Positions 1 to 9,155 of a DNA stretch of 49,985 bases are shown in pieces. Under the pieces are notes generated by a model. The model did not search any database and was not told the origin of the DNA. It was given only the letters and a program-made list of their open reading frames with translations. A program made the position numbers and the translations under genes. Position 1 is the first letter of the stretch. The number at the start of each line of letters is the position of its first letter. The stretch comes from Kitasatospora aureofaciens (lineage in GTDB: Bacteria; Actinomycetota; Actinomycetes; Streptomycetales; Streptomycetaceae), in NCBI RefSeq assembly GCF_001188955.3, contig NZ_JPRF03000048.1, positions 1 to 49,985 on the forward strand, given 5' to 3'.

Positions 1-144
1 CCGGGCGACGGCCGCCGACCCGGTCGGCGCGGCGGTCGGCTCCGGCGGGGCGTCCGAGCCGCTCGTGCAGCCCGTGGCCGTCAGCAGGGCGAGCGTCAGC
101 GGCGCCGCCGCCCACGCCCCACCGTGCCGCCTCGTGATCCCCAC
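1..144 (-). CDS. Partial secreted lipoprotein (N-terminus only)
   Basis: The window edge cuts this gene, leaving 48 codons. The reading frame opens with GTG at 144, about 8 nt after a G-rich stretch (GGGGG), and gives a lipoprotein signal peptide: basic start (ITRRHGG), hydrophobic core (APLTLALLTATG), then Cys followed by TSGSD and a Pro/Ala-rich linker. It lies 12 bp downstream of the heparinase-like gene on the same strand, so it is probably the next gene of the exopolysaccharide operon. The catalytic part is outside the window, so the function cannot be named. Confidence 0.55.
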   Translation of the reverse strand, partial: MGITRRHGGAWAAAPLTLALLTATGCTSGSDAPPEPTAAPTGSAAVAR

Positions 145-156
145 GCTCGCCGCCCC

Positions 157-2103
157 CTAGCCCCGGAACCCGAGGACGGTGGTGAACCCCTGCGTGCCGT
201 CGGCGAAGCCGGTGCCGACCAGCGTGGTGGCGGGTTCCCTGCGTCCGAAGCCGGCGGAGTACCAGCCCAGTGGCGGGTCCGTCTCGCCGCGGTGCGCCTG
301 CCAGGAGAGCTGCCCGGGCAGGTCGAGCACGGCGGAGCGGTCCTCGCCGTCCCGGGTCCAGGTCAGTACGGCCCGGTGGCCCGTCAGGTCCGCGGTGACC
401 TCCGGGCCCAGGTGGAACGCCAGGCGCACGGCCCGGCGCGGGCCGCGCAGTTCGTCGACCACCCGCAGCTCCCGGCTCGCGGCGGTCAGTTCCACCCGGC
501 GGCGGTGCACCGAGGGCCGGTAGCCGTCGTGTTCGGCGCACCAGCGGGCCACCCCCGGGTCGGAGGTGTCCGCGACCAGGACGCGGGTGCGGGCGTGCCG
601 GGTCCACAGGAACGGCCCGCCGGAGAGGGACTGGTCCTCGCCGTCCACCTCCAGGGTGTTGTGGCCCCGGGTCGAGCGGAAGTAGCGCCGCCATTCGGGC
701 TGCCCGTGGTAGCAGTACGTCCCCGGGTCCGCGAGCACGTCGACGCCGTCGTGCCGGACCTCCAGGGACAGCGCGTCGGCGTGGGCGTGCGCGGCGATGG
801 ACAGGAAGCCGTGCGGACCGCCGTCGCAGCGGCACCAGATCTCCCCCGGCCCGCGCAGGATCGTCATCCCCGCGTCGGGGAAGTGGACCGGGCGGCCCGC
901 CGGGCGGGACACGGCCGTGTCCCGCCCGTACGGGCGGATCAGCGCGGCCAGCAGCGGGGTGCGCGCATCGGCGCCCGCCGTCTCCGGCCACCAGGCGAGG
1001 CGGCCGAACACGGCGTCCCCGGTGGCCAGCAGCGAGGCCCAGCGGTCGGTGCCCGCGCCGTCCAGGACCAGTCCGTGCCCGTCGTCGGCGTCCCCCTGGC
1101 GCGGCGGCCGCAGCCGGTCGTCCACGACGGCCGCGAGGGCGTCGGTCATCCGCAGCAGCACCACCCGGACGGTCGCGGGGACGGGCACGGCGGCGGCGTC
1201 CGCCTCGGCCAGCGCGGCCAGGCCGAGTTCCAGGACGAGTCCGTGGTACTCGGTGGCCAGCTCGCGGTTGAGGCCGGACAGGAAGGTGTTGGCGCGCAGG
1301 TGCCGCTCCAGGGAGCGCAGCGCGCCGGAGCGCCAGCGCGCCGAGGAGGGGAACCACCCGAAGGCGCAGGCCGCGGCGAACTGCCCGGCGGCCTCGGCGA
1401 TGACGTGGTTGTTCGCCGAGGACCCCCGGCTGGGGAAGGCGGCCAGCCAGCGCTGGTGGTGCCAGATCTGGTCCAGCGCCACCGGGTTGCGCTCGAACAG
1501 GGCGGCGGCGCCCGGCCAGCCGTCGAGCAGCCGGCGGATCCACACCCAGGACAGCAGCCGGATGCCCAGCTCGATGCCGCTGATCCAGTGCACGCCGCGC
1601 AGCGGCGGGTTGGCCGCCCACCAGGACCGCAGGTGCTCGGCCACCCGCTCGGCGTAGCGATCGTCGCCGGTGAGCGCGTGGGCGGCGGCGAGCACGGTCA
1701 GGTACTGGTGCCGGGAGGGCTCCCAGATCTGCTTGACGTCCCCGACCGCGTCCTCGTCGCGGTACGGCACGTCGAAGGCGTAGCCGGCCGGGGCGCGGCG
1801 CCCGGTCCTCGGGTCGCGCCACCAGTCCGGGGCGACCAGGTCGTCGCGGTCCACCCCGAAGAACTCGGCGTGCCCGTCCATCAGCCGGTCCGCCTCGGCG
1901 AGCAGGCGCTTGGCGGCCTCCGGCGGCACCGCGGCGAGCGCCCCGGCGGGCAGCACGGCGGTGAACCGGGCACCGGGCGCGCCCGGGCCGTGCGGCGGCA
2001 CCGAGGACCGCCACCGCCGCCGGCGCACCGCGTCGCCGACCCGGCCGCCGACCTCCTGCGGCCCCATCCGCGACAGCCGCCGCAGGTACCAGCCCGCGCT
2101 CAT
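157..2103 (-). CDS. Heparinase II/III family protein (polysaccharide lyase-like)
   Basis: 648 aa from the ATG at 2103; a longer frame to 2301 exists but runs back into the preceding gene. The start MSAGWYLRRLSRMGP is typical of heparinase/alginate-lyase-like proteins found in capsule loci. An all-alpha toroid-like domain fills roughly residues 100-350 and a beta-rich heparinase II/III domain the C-terminal half. Likely catalytic motifs are ELATEYHG in the helical part and AHAHADALSLE, DPGTYCYHG and RSTRGHNTLEVDG in the beta part. The family cleaves uronate-containing polysaccharides by beta-elimination. No signal peptide is visible, so it may act in the cytoplasm. It starts 2 bp after the stop of the oxidoreductase gene, so the two are translationally linked. 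An AlgD-like dehydrogenase upstream fits a uronic-acid polymer. The family is well supported; the substrate is inferred. Confidence 0.85.
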   Translation of the reverse strand: MSAGWYLRRLSRMGPQEVGGRVGDAVRRRRWRSSVPPHGPGAPGARFTAVLPAGALAAVPPEAAKRLLAEADRLMDGHAEFFGVDRDDLVAPDWWRDPRTGRRAPAGYAFDVPYRDEDAVGDVKQIWEPSRHQYLTVLAAAHALTGDDRYAERVAEHLRSWWAANPPLRGVHWISGIELGIRLLSWVWIRRLLDGWPGAAALFERNPVALDQIWHHQRWLAAFPSRGSSANNHVIAEAAGQFAAACAFGWFPSSARWRSGALRSLERHLRANTFLSGLNRELATEYHGLVLELGLAALAEADAAAVPVPATVRVVLLRMTDALAAVVDDRLRPPRQGDADDGHGLVLDGAGTDRWASLLATGDAVFGRLAWWPETAGADARTPLLAALIRPYGRDTAVSRPAGRPVHFPDAGMTILRGPGEIWCRCDGGPHGFLSIAAHAHADALSLEVRHDGVDVLADPGTYCYHGQPEWRRYFRSTRGHNTLEVDGEDQSLSGGPFLWTRHARTRVLVADTSDPGVARWCAEHDGYRPSVHRRRVELTAASRELRVVDELRGPRRAVRLAFHLGPEVTADLTGHRAVLTWTRDGEDRSAVLDLPGQLSWQAHRGETDPPLGWYSAGFGRREPATTLVGTGFADGTQGFTTVLGFRG

Positions 2104-2105
2104 GG

Positions 2106-4289
2106 TCACAGCGACCTCTCCAGGGTCACCGGCGCGCCGCCGGCCAGGGCGGCCTGGACGGCGAGGGTGGCCGCGGTGGTGGCGACCAGCGACTCCAGCG
2201 GCACCGGCATCGGCCCACCGGTCCGCACGGCCCTGACGAAGGAGGCCAGTTCGGCGGACTGTCCCTTGTCCCTGGCCTTGGGCAGCCGCGAGCTGACCCA
2301 CCGCTTGCTCCCGTAGACGGACGCGCGGACGAAGTCGTCGAGCTTCAGCACCTTGCCGTCCGCGACCAGGTCCAGCGTCTCCTTGGGGAAGCCGGGCGCG
2401 CCGGCCGTGACGTAGCTGAGGGTGGCGGTGGAGCCGTCCGGGTAGCGCAGAACGATCTGGAGGTCCTCGTTGCCGGACGGGGCGACCGCGTACACCGAGA
2501 CCGGGTCGGCCCCCAGCAGCCAGCTCGCGGTGTCGACGAAGTGCCCGCCCTCACCGGCGAACCGCGAACCCTCGGTGCCCTGTTGGAGGTACCAGCTGCC
2601 AGGCTGCAGCCGGCCCGCGTTGACCAGGTAGCGCAGGCTCGCCGGGCCGGTGCGGGCGCCGAAGCGGGCCTTGGCCTCCCGCAGCAGCGGCGCGAACCGG
2701 CGGTTGAAGCCGACCTGCAACCGGTCGTTGCCGGACTCCTCCACCGCCGCCAGCACACCGGCCAGTTCGTCCTCGGTGAGGGCCAGCGGCTTCTCCACGA
2801 ACACCGTCTTGCCGGCCAGCAGCGCCCTGCGGGTCAGTTCGGCGTGCGAGCTGTGCCGGGTGACCACGAACACCGCGTCGACGGACGCGTCCCCGAGCAC
2901 GGCGTCGAGGTCGGTGGTCGCCCGGGCGAAGCCGAACTTCCGCTGGGCGTTGGCGGCGGACAGCGCCGTCGTGGTGACGACGGCGGACAGTTCGACGCCC
3001 TCGCGCCGGGCCAGGTGCGGCAGCAGCATCGAGGTCGCGTAGTTCCCCGCGCCGACGAAGGCCAGCCGCACGGGCGACCTGGAGGGCCGGGCCGGGGCGG
3101 CCGCCGTGCCGCGGCGCACCGCCGGCACCGCAACCGCCGGAGCCTGTGCCTCCCCCGCCCCCGCCTCCCCGGGGTAACGGAACAGCACGGCGACGGCCTT
3201 CAACTCGCCGTCCTTCAGCTGCCGGTAGGTCTCGACGGCGTCCTCGAAGTCGGCGATGCGGGAGATCAGCGGTTCCACGTCGACCCGGCCGCGGGCGGCG
3301 AGGTCGAGGAAGCAGGCCAGGTTGCGGCGCTCGGTCCAGCGCACGTAGCCGATCGGGTAGTCCCGCCCGTCGAGCTCGTACTCCGGGTCGTAGCGCCCGG
3401 GGCCGTAGGAGCGGGAGAAGCGGACGTCGAGCTCCTTCTCGTAGTACGCGTTCCACGGCAGGTCCAGTCGGCACTTGCCGATGTCGACGACCCGGCCGCG
3501 GTCCCGGGCGAGCCGGGCGGCCAGCTCGACGGGCTGGTTGCTGCCGCCGCCGGCCGCCAGGTACACCTGGTCCACGCCGTGGCCGCCGGTCAGCTCGGCG
3601 ACGGCGTTCTCCACGGCCGCGGAGCCCGGGTCGCCGCAGGCCACGGCGCCCAGCCGCTCGGCGAGTTCGCAGCGCACCGGGTCGGGGTCGGCCCCGACGA
3701 CCCGCACCCCCGCGGCGGCGAGGAGCTGCACCACCAGCTGCCCGATCAGGCCGAGGCCGATGACCAGCGCCACCTCGCCCAGCTGCGGCTCGCCCTGGCG
3801 CACGCCCTGCAGCGCGATCGACCCGACGGTGCCGAAGGCCGCGTGCCGCGGCGCGAGGCCGTCCGGCACCGGGACGTAGAGGTTCCTCGGCACCCAGTTC
3901 ACCTCGGCGTGCAGCGCGTGCTCGTTGCCCGCGCAGGCCACCAGGTCGCCGACCTTCACGTCGTCGATCCCGGCGCCGACCTGTTCGACCACCCCGCACA
4001 GCGAGTAGCCCAGCGGCGTGTAGGAGTCCAGCTTGCCCATCACCTTGCGGTACGTGGCGGGCAGCCCGTTGACGGCCACGCTCTGCACGACCTTGGCCAC
4101 CTGGTCCGGCCGGGAGCGGGCCTTGCCCAGCATCGACATGCCGGCCTCGGACACCTTCATCAGCTCGGTCCCGGTGGAGATCAGCGAGAAGGCGCTGCGC
4201 ACCAGCACCCCGCCCGGCTTGCACCCCGGCACCGGCACGTCGAGCACCGACAGTTCGCCGCTCTTGTAGTTCTGCACAACCTGTTTCAC
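2106..4289 (-). CDS. Bi-domain oxidoreductase (MDR dehydrogenase fused to Gfo/Idh/MocA)
   Basis: 727 aa from GTG at 4289 (AGGGG upstream). Residues 1-375 form a medium-chain dehydrogenase: groove around PLGYSLCGVVEQVG, Rossmann motif GLGLIG at 178-183, and an acidic residue after beta2 (GADPDP). Residues 405-727 form a Gfo/Idh/MocA oxidoreductase with GAGNYA at 413-418 and the family EKP motif at 499-501. A Pro/Ala linker (375-403) joins them. This fusion recurs in polysaccharide loci next to heparinase-like genes, where it is thought to modify a sugar or sugar nucleotide by oxidation and reduction; the substrate is unknown. It lies 17 bp after asnB and 2 bp before the lyase gene. The usual structural-zinc Cys cluster of alcohol dehydrogenases is not visible. 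Confidence 0.88.
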   Translation of the reverse strand: MKQVVQNYKSGELSVLDVPVPGCKPGGVLVRSAFSLISTGTELMKVSEAGMSMLGKARSRPDQVAKVVQSVAVNGLPATYRKVMGKLDSYTPLGYSLCGVVEQVGAGIDDVKVGDLVACAGNEHALHAEVNWVPRNLYVPVPDGLAPRHAAFGTVGSIALQGVRQGEPQLGEVALVIGLGLIGQLVVQLLAAAGVRVVGADPDPVRCELAERLGAVACGDPGSAAVENAVAELTGGHGVDQVYLAAGGGSNQPVELAARLARDRGRVVDIGKCRLDLPWNAYYEKELDVRFSRSYGPGRYDPEYELDGRDYPIGYVRWTERRNLACFLDLAARGRVDVEPLISRIADFEDAVETYRQLKDGELKAVAVLFRYPGEAGAGEAQAPAVAVPAVRRGTAAAPARPSRSPVRLAFVGAGNYATSMLLPHLARREGVELSAVVTTTALSAANAQRKFGFARATTDLDAVLGDASVDAVFVVTRHSSHAELTRRALLAGKTVFVEKPLALTEDELAGVLAAVEESGNDRLQVGFNRRFAPLLREAKARFGARTGPASLRYLVNAGRLQPGSWYLQQGTEGSRFAGEGGHFVDTASWLLGADPVSVYAVAPSGNEDLQIVLRYPDGSTATLSYVTAGAPGFPKETLDLVADGKVLKLDDFVRASVYGSKRWVSSRLPKARDKGQSAELASFVRAVRTGGPMPVPLESLVATTAATLAVQAALAGGAPVTLERSL

Positions 4290-4306
4290 CGGAAGTCCCC
4301 TTGTTC

Positions 4307-6241
4307 CTAAGCCGTCGGCCCGGCGCCCCGGCCGGAGCCGGAGGTCGCGCCGCGGTACCAGTACTCGAGCGTCAGCACGTGCCACAGGTGCTTGGAGAAG
4401 TCCCGCTGCCCGGCGGCGTCCTCGGCGGCCAGCCGCGCCAGCGCGTCGCGGCGCAGCAACCCGGACCGCACCAGCTCGCCGTCGTGGATCACCTCGCGCA
4501 CCAGCGGTGCCAGGTCCCGGCTCATCCAGGCCCGCAGCGGGGCGCTGAACAGGCCCTTGGGCCGGTACACGATCTCCCGGGGCAGGACCGAGCTGGCCGC
4601 CTCCTTGAGCACGGCCTTGCCCTGCCGTCCGACGATCTTGCGGTCGCCGGGGACGGTGAACGCCGCCCTGACCACCTCGACGTCCACGTACGGCACCCGC
4701 ACCTCGGTGGAGGCGGCCATGCTGGAGCGGTCCGTGTAGGCGAGGTTCAGGCCCGGCAGGAACATCCGGGCGTCGCCCAGGCACATGCGGTTGACGAAGT
4801 CGTCGAGCTCGTTGTCCCGGTAGACGTCCGCGTGCTCGGTCAGCACGTCCTCGACCGCCCCGGCCAGGTCCGGATTCACCAGGGCGAGCAGTTCCTCCCG
4901 GTCGTACATGGTGTAGCTGCGCCGGAACGCGGTCTCCTCCGGCAGGTCGGCGAAGGAGAGGAAGCGCTTGGCGAACCGCACCGAGCGGAACCCCCGGTTG
5001 GCGGTGGCGACCGGCAGCCGGTCCACGGCGGCGGCCAGGCCGCGCCGCAGCGGGCGCGGGATGCGCTGGTAGCGCAGCGCGAGCCGGTTGGCCAGGTGCT
5101 TGCGGTAGCCGGCGAACAGCTCGTCGGCCCCCATGCCGGAGAGCAGCACCTTGACCCCGGCCTCCCGGGCGGCCGAGCAGATCAGGAAGGTGTTGATCGC
5201 GGCCGGGTCGCCGATCGGCTCGTCCAGGTGGTACGTCATCCGCGGCAGCAGGTCGAGCACGTCCGGGGCGATCTCGATCTCGTGCAGGTCGACGCCGAAC
5301 CGCTCGGCCACCCGCCGGGCGTAGCGCAGGTCGTCCGGCATCGCCTCGAACCTGGCGTCCTCGGCGCGGAAGCCGATGGTGTAGGCGGAGATCCCGGGGT
5401 GGTCGCGGGCGGCCAGCGCGGTCAGGTAGCTGGAGTCCAGCCCGCCGGAGAGGAAGGTCGCCACCGGGACGTCGGCGAGCAGGTGACGCCTCGTCGACTC
5501 CTCGACGACGGCGGCGAGGTCCGGCAGCTCGCCGGCCCTGGCCCGTTCCCGGCCCTCCGCGGCGACTTCCCGCAGGTGCCAGTACCGGCCGCGTTCCACC
5601 CGGCCGTCTGGCCGGCAGCGCAGCCAGCTGCCCGGCGGCAGCTTCTCCGCCTCGCGGAACGCGCAGCGCGAGTCCGGCACCCAGTAGTACAGCAGGGAGG
5701 CCACCAGCGCCGCCGGGTCCACCTCCAGGGATCCGCCGGTGGCGGCGGCCAGCGCCTTGAGCTCCGAGGCGAACACCAGGCCCCCGCCGCGCCGGACCAG
5801 GAAGAGCGGCTTGATGCCCAGCTGGTCGCGGGCGAGGACCAGCTCGCCGGTGCGCTCGTCGAAGATCCCGAACGCGAACATGCCGCGCAGTCGGGGCAGG
5901 CAGTCCGTGCCCCAGCGCCGCCAGGCCTCCAGCAGCACCTCGGTGTCGGAGGTGCCGCGGAAGCGCACCCCGGCGGCCGCCAGTTCGGCGCGCAGCTCGG
6001 GAGCGTTGTACAGCTCGCCGTTGTACGTCAGGACCAGGCCGTCCGAGACCATCGGCTGGGCGCCGGTCCCGGACAGGTCGATGACGGCCAGTCGGCGGTG
6101 CCCGAGGTGCACCTCGCCGTCACCGAGGGGGTGGCTGTACCGGCCCGACCCGTCCGGGCCCCGGTGGGCGAGGGTGTCGGTGAGGAGGTCGGTCACGGCC
6201 TTCCCGTCCGGCCATCGGTACGTGCCCGCGATGCCGCACAT
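4307..6241 (-). CDS. asnB: Asparagine synthase (glutamine-hydrolysing), capsule-locus type
   Basis: 644 aa. Cys2 is the glutaminase nucleophile (MCGIAG), followed by RGPDGSG, GHRRLAVIDLS and YNGELYN of the class II amidotransferase domain (1-210). The synthetase domain carries the PP-loop SGGLDSS at 265-271 and later SGMGADELFAGY. Known chemistry is ATP-dependent amide transfer from glutamine to a carboxylate. In polysaccharide loci such AsnB/WbpS-like proteins often amidate a sugar uronate instead of aspartate; the AlgD-like dehydrogenase in this operon makes that reading attractive here, but it is inference. It starts 3 bp after the stop of the Wzz-like gene and is followed 17 bp later by the bi-domain oxidoreductase. 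The start is fixed by the required Cys2. Confidence 0.92.
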   Translation of the reverse strand: MCGIAGTYRWPDGKAVTDLLTDTLAHRGPDGSGRYSHPLGDGEVHLGHRRLAVIDLSGTGAQPMVSDGLVLTYNGELYNAPELRAELAAAGVRFRGTSDTEVLLEAWRRWGTDCLPRLRGMFAFGIFDERTGELVLARDQLGIKPLFLVRRGGGLVFASELKALAAATGGSLEVDPAALVASLLYYWVPDSRCAFREAEKLPPGSWLRCRPDGRVERGRYWHLREVAAEGRERARAGELPDLAAVVEESTRRHLLADVPVATFLSGGLDSSYLTALAARDHPGISAYTIGFRAEDARFEAMPDDLRYARRVAERFGVDLHEIEIAPDVLDLLPRMTYHLDEPIGDPAAINTFLICSAAREAGVKVLLSGMGADELFAGYRKHLANRLALRYQRIPRPLRRGLAAAVDRLPVATANRGFRSVRFAKRFLSFADLPEETAFRRSYTMYDREELLALVNPDLAGAVEDVLTEHADVYRDNELDDFVNRMCLGDARMFLPGLNLAYTDRSSMAASTEVRVPYVDVEVVRAAFTVPGDRKIVGRQGKAVLKEAASSVLPREIVYRPKGLFSAPLRAWMSRDLAPLVREVIHDGELVRSGLLRRDALARLAAEDAAGQRDFSKHLWHVLTLEYWYRGATSGSGRGAGPTA

Positions 6242-6244
6242 GTC

Positions 6245-7774
6245 CTACCTCGCCTCCTGGTCGTTGTCGGGGACCCGTGCGGTCCACATCGGTAGTCGTT
6301 CCGTCCGCCGCCGGCCCGTCCGGTTCTGCCGGGCCTGCGGTCCGTTCCGGCCGCGCGGCGCGGTGTGCGGGCCGTCCCACAGGGTGCCGTCGGTCCGGTC
6401 CCGCGGATCGGGGTCGATCAGCACCACTCCGAGCACCGGGATGCGCTGGTCGGCGAGCTGACGCGCCACGGTGTGGAGCCAGGCGGCGCTGCCGTGCCCG
6501 GCGCGCACCACGAGGACGGTCCGGGTGCCGAGGTGGCCCAGGTCGGTCCAGGCCGTGCCGGGCGCCACGGAGCCGACGCCGAGCCGGCGTTGACCGGGCG
6601 GCAGGGCCCCGGCCCGTTCGCCGTCGACCACCACGGTCGGGCCATCCGGTCCGGGGCGGCGCCGGGAGAGCCGGGAGCCGGGCAGGCCGTCGACGACGAC
6701 CACCGGCCCCTCCTCGGCCAGCGCCCCGGCGAGGTCCAGGGCGATCGCGCCGGTGCTGTGCGCGCAGCCCAGTTCCAGCAGCGACACCGCCTCGGCGCAG
6801 CCGCGCACGGTGCGGGCCAGGGTGGTGGTGAGCCTGGCCCGGGCCGCCCTGGTCCGCCGGAGCCGCCAACGGCCGGCCGGGTGGCGGGGCACCCGGCGCA
6901 GCTCGGCGATGACGGAGGCGCCGAGGTTCGCCGCGATCTCCCGGCGCAGTACGGGGCGGTCCGCCACCACCGCGCCGACGGCGGCCACCGCGATTCCGAG
7001 GACGAGCCCGAGGACGAGCCCGATCGCGGCGTCGGTCGCGGCGGTGGTGGGCAGGGACTGCCGCACCGCGCGCGGGGCGTCCACGATCCGGGTGCCGGCG
7101 ACCAGCCGGGGCGTGCCGACCTGCGCCTCCGCCGCGCGCTGGCCGAAGTCGGTGATGCGGGAGGCGAGTTCGGCCCGGTTGGCGTAGAGCGACTCCAGGT
7201 TCGCGGACGCGTTCGGCCCGGTCTGCTTCGCGGCGTCGCCGATCGACTGGTTGACCTGGGCGAGCTGGTCCCGCAGCCGGTCGCGCTGGTCGAGCAGGGC
7301 CTTGGCCTCGGCGTCCGCGGCATCCTTGATCCGCTTCACGTGGTCGGCGACGAAGGCGTCGGCCAGCGCCTCGGCCCGGGCCACCGCTTCCGCTTCGCTG
7401 CGGCCGGTCACGGTGATCTGCAGCAGGTTGTTGGTCAGGCCGGTCCCCCCGTAGGTCCGCATGAAGTCCTCCGTTCTGTCCGGGGAGCCGAGGGACTTGA
7501 GGGCCTGGTCGGCGATCTCCGTGGTCTGGAGCAGGGCGACGTCGGTGCGGATCAGCGTTCCGGGGTCGTTCGGCTGGTCCGCCTGGTGGGCGACCAGCAC
7601 CTTGGTCGCCGCGGTCGGCGGCGGCGGCCGCAGGAAGGCCACGGCCGCGCCGAGCAGCAGCCCGAGCAGCGCCAGGGAGCACCAGAGGCGGCGGCGCCTG
7701 CGCACGGCGACCACCAGCGCCTGGAGGTCCAGCAGCGGTGCGGGCGACGACCCGGCGGTCGTACTCGTCGTCAC
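6245..7774 (-). CDS. Wzz-type polysaccharide co-polymerase with degenerate kinase-like tail
   Basis: 509 aa from GTG at 7774, preceded by GGAGAGG; the longer frame to 7999 is a run of Arg/Pro from the overlapping gene. The N-terminus has a cytoplasmic LQALVVAVRRRRRLW stretch, TM1 (about 30-50) and a periplasmic part with coiled-coil segments (DAEAKALLDQRDRLRDQLAQ). TM2 lies near AAIGLVLGLVLGIAVAAVG. The last 250 residues look like a tyrosine-kinase (BY-kinase) fold, but the P-loop position reads ELGCAHSTGA and lacks the GK(S/T) lysine, so ATP-dependent kinase activity is unlikely. The expected role is control of chain length or export of the exopolysaccharide. Its GTG overlaps the presumed TGA of the preceding gene by 4 nt. 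Confidence 0.8.
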   Translation of the reverse strand: MTTSTTAGSSPAPLLDLQALVVAVRRRRRLWCSLALLGLLLGAAVAFLRPPPPTAATKVLVAHQADQPNDPGTLIRTDVALLQTTEIADQALKSLGSPDRTEDFMRTYGGTGLTNNLLQITVTGRSEAEAVARAEALADAFVADHVKRIKDAADAEAKALLDQRDRLRDQLAQVNQSIGDAAKQTGPNASANLESLYANRAELASRITDFGQRAAEAQVGTPRLVAGTRIVDAPRAVRQSLPTTAATDAAIGLVLGLVLGIAVAAVGAVVADRPVLRREIAANLGASVIAELRRVPRHPAGRWRLRRTRAARARLTTTLARTVRGCAEAVSLLELGCAHSTGAIALDLAGALAEEGPVVVVDGLPGSRLSRRRPGPDGPTVVVDGERAGALPPGQRRLGVGSVAPGTAWTDLGHLGTRTVLVVRAGHGSAAWLHTVARQLADQRIPVLGVVLIDPDPRDRTDGTLWDGPHTAPRGRNGPQARQNRTGRRRTERLPMWTARVPDNDQEAR

Positions 7775-9155
7775 CCCGAACCTCTCCCCGGGTCGTCGCC
7801 GAGCGCGAGCACGGGCTCGGCGACCGTGGGCGCCGGCTCGTCGCCGTCCGGGCGCCGGCCCCGGGACCGCGCCGGACGCTCCCGGACCGGGCCGGCGACG
7901 CGACTCCGGCGAGTTCCTGCCCGGCGTCCTCACACGCCCCGGCGATTCCGGCGAGCTCCTCCGCCGTCCAGTTGCCCGCGCTGAGCACGACCAGCGCACC
8001 GGACTCGTCCTCGCGCTCCGGCAGCAGCGGCCGGGCGACCGGGACCCCGACCACCCGCAGCAGCGGATCGCTCCCCGCCTCGTCGGCGAGCTGCCCGGCG
8101 GCCCGGCGGGCCGTCTCGTCGCCGTCCGGGACGAGCACCAGCAGTCGCCCGGCGTCCGGGAGCTGCTCCCGGAGGCGGGCGCACACCCGCCGGCGGCGGA
8201 GCTGCCGGCTCGCCTCGCCGCCGGAGGTCTGCGGGGCCGGCAGGTCCCACCGGACGTCGAGGCCCAGCAACCGGCCGGTCAGGGCCCGCGGGCCACGCCC
8301 CCGCGGCCGGTGGGCGCCGCGTTCCGCGGGGACGTCGACGGTGCCGAGCAGCACCGAGCCCAGCGCCGCGGCGATCTCCGGCCCGGTGCGCAGCCGCCGG
8401 CTCGTCCGGGCCGCGGTGAGATGGCCGACGACGGCGAGCAGGAAGAACAACAGCGCGCCCGCGGCGACGAGTTGGGTCCTCGTCGGCGGTGCCTCGCCGG
8501 ACGGCCGGGGCGCCGAGCCCATGACGACCATGTTGGCCTTGTTGGCGGCCGGGTCGGCCTGGTCCAGCTTCTTGATGGCGTCCTGGAGCGTGGTGCGCAG
8601 CTTCTCCAGTTCGGTGCGGGTCTGCACGCTCTCCACGGTCTGCCCCGGGTCGGCGGCGGCGGCCAGGTCGGTGATGCGGCGGCTGGCCTGCACCACCAGC
8701 TGCCGCAGCGCCTCGGGCTGGGCCGCCTCGGGGTCGGCGCTGTCGCCCGCGATGCGCCCGGCGAAGGTGACGAACTGCTGGGCCACCTGGTCGGAGAGCT
8801 GCTGGGCGCGCTCGGGAGTCTCGGCGGTGCCCGAGATCCTGATGATGTTCCCGTCCGCGGCCGTGGCGCTCACCTTGTCCCGCAGTGAGCTGCCACTGAC
8901 CCCTGCCCAGCCGAGCGTGGCGGCGGCCCGGTCGACCACCACCGAACTGGTCGCGATCTCCGCCTGGGTCAGCAGCTCCCGGTCCTGCCACACCCCGGGC
9001 AGCAGGACCGAGGCCGACGCCGTGTAGCTCGGCGGGAACAGCAGCGAGCTGCCGTAGCCGACGAGCGCGCCCAGGACGGCGAGGACGGCGAGCAGCCGCC
9101 GGCGCCGGCGCAGGATCCGGCCGATCGTGACCAGGCGGATCGTGTCGTCGCTCAA
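7771..9155 (-). pseudogene. Wzz-type polysaccharide co-polymerase, apparent 1-bp frameshift near the C-terminus
   Basis: Starts at TTG 9155 (TTGA overlap with the glycosyltransferase stop). It has a cytoplasmic RRRRRLL segment, TM1 (LAVLAVLGALVGYGSSLLF), a Wzz periplasmic region with ELEKLRTTLQDAIKKLDQ, TM2 (LVAAGALLFFLLAVVGHL) and a cytoplasmic region resembling a degenerate kinase. The frame reads well to GACEDAGQELAGV near 7904. After this it turns Arg/Ser/Pro-rich and stays open to 6120 across the next gene. One frame away, the text VAGPVRERPARS... EPVLALGDDPGRGSG ends at TGA 7771-7773, exactly overlapping the GTG of the next gene. The span is 1385 bp, one base short of 462 codons. Either a real single-base deletion or a sequence error; only about the last 45 residues are affected. 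Confidence 0.75.

Noticed and set aside
124..2316. 730-codon plus-strand frame at the left end
   Set aside because: Shadow of the heparinase-like gene on the other strand; composition is typical of an antisense frame and no motifs are present.
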